From positions 619,409,348 through 619,473,347 of the forward strand of contig CM057342.1 in the NCBI GenBank assembly GCA_030015575.1: DNA of 64,000 nt, in the 5' to 3' direction. The position numbers and the translations under genes are program-made. Below the pieces are notes generated by a model, which was not told the origin of the DNA, did no database searches, and saw only the letters and a list, made by a program, of their open reading frames with translations. The DNA is from Agapanthus africanus. Its lineage: Eukaryota > Streptophyta > Magnoliopsida > Asparagales > Amaryllidaceae. Positions 61,165-64,000 of this stretch are shown in pieces. Each line of letters begins with the position of its first letter. Position 1 is the stretch's first letter.

Positions 61165-61754
61165 CAGACAACATGTACCTACGGATTAAGCCGTAGGTAT
61201 ATATGTTGCCCCTACGGTCATATCCGTAGGGGCAAACTATCAGGAAACCTGATATTTTCCCACCTGATATCAGTGCAGGGTGTTGGGAGTGCCCCTACGG
61301 ATATGTCCGTAGGGGCCAATGTTTATCCCCTACGAATTTATCCGTAGGGGCAAAATATCAGGTTTCCTGATATTTTCCCCCCTGATCTCAGTGCAGGGTG
61401 TTGGGAGTGCCCCTACGGACTTATCCGTAGGGGCTACTTTCTATCCCCTACGGAGTTATCCGTAGGGTTAGAATAAGGACCTACGGATTTATCCTTAGGT
61501 ATATACAATATATTCAAAAAAAAAATACATATATGATTTGATTACCCCTACGGAGTACTCCGTAGGGGCTATAACACCTACAGATATATCCGTAGGGGCT
61601 CTAATTTGCCCGTAGGGGCAAGTTCAGGACCTCAACTTGCACCTGCGGCCTTTGCACCTACGGGGTCTTTTTTCGCCCCTACGTAGATATCCGTAGGGGC
61701 AGTGGGTTGCCCCTACCGATAAATCCGTAGGGGCAACCCTTATTTGTAGTAGTG
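61165..61754 (+). repeat. 3' subterminal palindrome array and terminus of CACTA copy B
   Basis: About a dozen units of a 22-26 bp palindrome, consensus GCCCCTACGGATNNATCCGTAGGGGC, with variable central bases, fill this stretch. Examples start at about 61209, 61291, 61410 and 61708. Within it a 118-bp segment is duplicated (GATATTTTCC at 61251 and 61369, followed by CAGTGCAGGGTGTTGGGAGT). The 3' tip TTATTTGTAGTAGTG ends at 61754. Confidence 0.92.
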
Positions 61755-61880
61755 CCTACGGTTTCATACGTAGGGACAATTATTTTTTTAAACTTACGTT
61801 AAAAAAATAGTAATTTCTTGTCTCTACGGTTGAGACCGTAGGGCCAAATTAAAATTATCCGTAGGGACAGAATTTCATTT
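61755..61880. repeat. Fragment of a third CACTA-like element, right of copy B
   Basis: After the CCT target duplication come CATACGTAGGGACA, TCTCTACGGTTGAGACCGTAGGG and ATCCGTAGGGACAG. These are subterminal-type repeats continuing those at 51031-51092. No CACTA terminus was found on this side. Confidence 0.7.
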
Positions 61881-62390
61881 TAATAAAATATTTTTAAAAA
61901 ACTTGTAACAACTACAATTTCAATGTACAGAAAATTATTTAAAAGTTAATATATAATTGGGGTATTTGCAATACTGTATACACTATAAGTATTTGTTTTA
62001 CTTTAAAACAACAAGAAAGTACTTGTAGCACATTTGTAAAGCTTTGCACTGCTATGATGTAGCCCTTGTGATCGAATCCCCCCAGCCACAATATCTTTTT
62101 ATTTAATTTTCTTTTAATCTTTTAGAAGTCCAAGAGTTTGCACGTGCACTGCACGTAATATGATAAGTTACAGAATAAATAAACATGTGCATGAGGTTAT
62201 ATAAGAGGCGATGGTGACACATGGTGACAATCCAACCCCATTCCACCAGGAATCGACCGGCGACACAAGCAAAAAGACCGGTACCGCCGGGCTAATCCGT
62301 AGGGGCTGCTCTGATATTTTTTCCCGAGCACCCCTTGGCCTACCCCACCACCCCTATGTTTTTTGTTTACTCTGCATTCATCCAGAGAAC
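61881..62390. other. Intergenic or old repeat sequence
   Basis: No gene seen. A single isolated repeat half-unit, CTAATCCGTAGGGGCTGC, occurs at about 62292-62309, away from any recognisable CACTA end. A short open frame at 62211-62546 has no domain. Confidence 0.4.
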
Positions 62391-63640
62391 AATAAAATGC
62401 CCTTTAATCCAGTTTTTAATTCAAATTTTAATGCATTCTTTAACTCTCTAAACCCTAATTTTTCCTATAAATACTACACTCCATTCCACCAATCCTCAAT
62501 CAGAAATTTCGTGCCAAAATTCTCAAAAATTCTTAAGTCCTTTTAGTGTGCAAGTGGAGTTAGCAAAGAGTGAAGTTCCGAGGAGATTCCAGCGACGAAA
62601 CGACGCCCCGACACCTTCCTTAGATTCCCTTCTATCTTCTCTTGTTCCTTAGCCAGTAAATCCCCTCTCCCCCTCTCTTCTTCTATTCCAAAAACTTTAA
62701 TTTCTAAAACCCGACGGAAGCGGAGTTAATCCAACTTCCGATTCGGTTTATTCTTAAAAAGTCTATTTTTCTTAATCAATAAAATACCATACTCTCATAT
62801 ATTATTTAACAAATATTAACAAACACAAAAAAACAAGTTTCATCTCAAAAGAATCATTTATGCAATTTTTATTGTATTTTTACGGTAAAATACCACATAC
62901 TTTACATTTCGCCGTAATTCACATAATACTTGTATTACCTTTAGATAACTCACGAGGTAACGACCTACCTCATCACAACACATATCTTTGACATAGCATG
63001 ATGAAACTTTGGGAATATAGTTATGGGATAATACGACATTACAAATAAATACCATTAACATGCAAAACCATTTCTTTAAAAAGTGTGTTAAACAATTCCT
63101 TGCAATTGCGGTTCTACAACCCACTTTTGGGGACCCCGTTCGGGATGGTGTGGGTTATCGCACATCCTCGGGCCTAGTAGAGAGAGATGCAGACTTCCGA
63201 AAGGAGCATTCGATCTCGACGGAATTTTACTGCATTTTTCTTTAAAAAATGAGATTTCTACAAAAGTAAATAAAATTTATTTATATATATATAACTATTA
63301 TAAAAATATATGTTTTAATTATATTATATAAATATTTCAAGTTTTCTAAATCAAAGGAATCACCATTATATGAAAATACCATTGCAGTTCAATGCAGAAT
63401 ACCGATATTTCAATAAAATAGCATATATTATGAAAACTAGGTTCTACTCACTAGAAATTTCACTTCTATAAAATATACATCTATGAAAATCCTAAAGACG
63501 ATAATTAAAGGCTTGAGGTGTATTTTGAAATCATACTAAAATTATTTTTACATAAAAGCCCCTCAAGTTATACTAAGTTACAATAAGGACCCTAGTAAAC
63601 ATAGGTTTAAGCGGGACCAGTTCTCTTGAGCCTCAGAGAG
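62391..63640 (+). other. Possible degenerate LTR-like sequence
   Basis: A CCTATAAATAC box at about 62464, then a pyrimidine-rich leader-like stretch (62600-62700), and near 63110-63175 a block with GGGGACCCCGTTCGGGATGGTGTGGGTT resemble plant Gypsy LTR composition. No ends, primer site or coding part is visible, so this is a weak call. The rest is AT-rich with no genes seen. Confidence 0.25.
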
Positions 63641-64000
63641 CCGGAGAATATGGGTGCTTGCCTATCTAAGGTAGACAATCTAACAAACGGTATTATCAAC
63701 ACGGTAATTGTGTTGGAAAAAGACACAAATCATGACGTCTATGTGCAGCAGTTACCGATAACATCAAAACTAATTCATGACTTCAATTTCTTTTCAAAAG
63801 TGTCTGACTCAGACTGAGTCTCAATCTAATTAATCTGACTTGAATATGATTTAAATATAAACTACAATATAATATGAATCCATGAATCCGTCTATTCAAT
63901 CTATATCAATCTATATTGACTGAACCGAACCATGGATATACTCCGTCTACATGACTCTCCATTTATATCCATTCCCTTTACTGATATCAAGGTTTTGGAA
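63641..64000. other. Unassigned sequence at the window end
   Basis: An open frame at 63626-63817 (63 residues, MSLREPENMGACLSK...) has no domain I recognise and no clear splice context. The remainder is AT-rich and shows nothing. Confidence 0.3.

Larger units (their letters stand above)
51093..61754 (+). mobile_element. CACTA (En/Spm) transposon copy B, nearly intact
   Basis: It is 10,662 bp long, with 5' end CACTAGTAAAATCGGGG and 3' end ...TTATTTGTAGTAGTG (reverse complement CACTACTACAAATAAGG), flanked by the 3-bp target duplication CCT (51090-51092 and 61755-61757). From left to right: palindromic end repeats, a GC-rich leader exon, a large intron with TTAGGG-like and 584-bp repeats, a Transposase_21-family gene (54097-57638), a Transposase_24-family gene (57748-60926), and a denser set of palindromic end repeats. 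Two genes plus subterminal repeats is the standard plan of autonomous plant CACTA elements. Gene 1 reads open throughout; gene 2 has two defects. It is far better kept than copy A. Confidence 0.92.

Noticed and set aside
62391-63640. Complete LTR element at the right end of the window
   Set aside because: Only LTR-like composition and a TATA-like box are visible; no paired repeat, primer site, polypurine tract or coding part was found.
63626-63817. Host gene exon at the window end
   Set aside because: The 63-residue frame has no recognisable motif and no clear splice or promoter context, so it is left unassigned.

Overview
This window is plant nuclear DNA made almost wholly of nested transposable elements. 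I could support no ordinary host gene, tRNA, rRNA or CRISPR array. A flowering plant is indicated by Tekay/Del-type chromovirus Gypsy elements with LTRs near 3 kb, Copia elements primed by initiator-Met tRNA, a plant-type RTE LINE, and CACTA (En/Spm) transposons with Transposase_21 and Transposase_24 genes. The species cannot be named from the sequence.

Layout from left to right. 1-6001: a Copia-like element on the minus strand with a short non-coding interior and two end repeats from different subfamilies; its left tip lies outside the window. 6002-50492: an old CACTA element on the minus strand (copy A), cut into four pieces by later insertions. These are a Tekay element (Tekay-1, 7405-18608), an RTE LINE (about 21320-27662, itself holding an unclassified 2.9 kb insert) and a second Tekay element (Tekay-2, 27909-49027). 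Tekay-2 holds a Copia element (Copia-2, 36778-47164, minus strand) inside its right LTR. 50493-51030: a short spacer. 51093-61754: a much better preserved CACTA element (copy B, plus strand) with a 3-bp target duplication, sitting inside a scrap of a third CACTA-like element (51031-51092 and 61755-61880). 61880-64000: no recognisable gene, possibly old LTR sequence.

Three LTR elements have clear 5-bp target duplications: ATAAA for Tekay-1, TAAAC for Tekay-2 and CCCTC for Copia-2. By-eye LTR divergence is about 2-2.6% for Tekay-1, about 1.6% for Tekay-2 and about 0.9% for Copia-2. This agrees with the nesting: Copia-2 must be younger than Tekay-2, and CACTA copy A older than everything inside it.

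The most interesting parts are in CACTA copy B and the Copia leaders. Copy B has a transposase gene of four exons that reads open through every splice junction. It also has a 13-exon Transposase_24 gene in which a pair of tiny exons is tandemly duplicated, dense palindromic end repeats, and a telomere-repeat-like 5' region also seen in copy A. The Copia leaders carry a stem-loop repeated three times, with paired base changes between the two elements.
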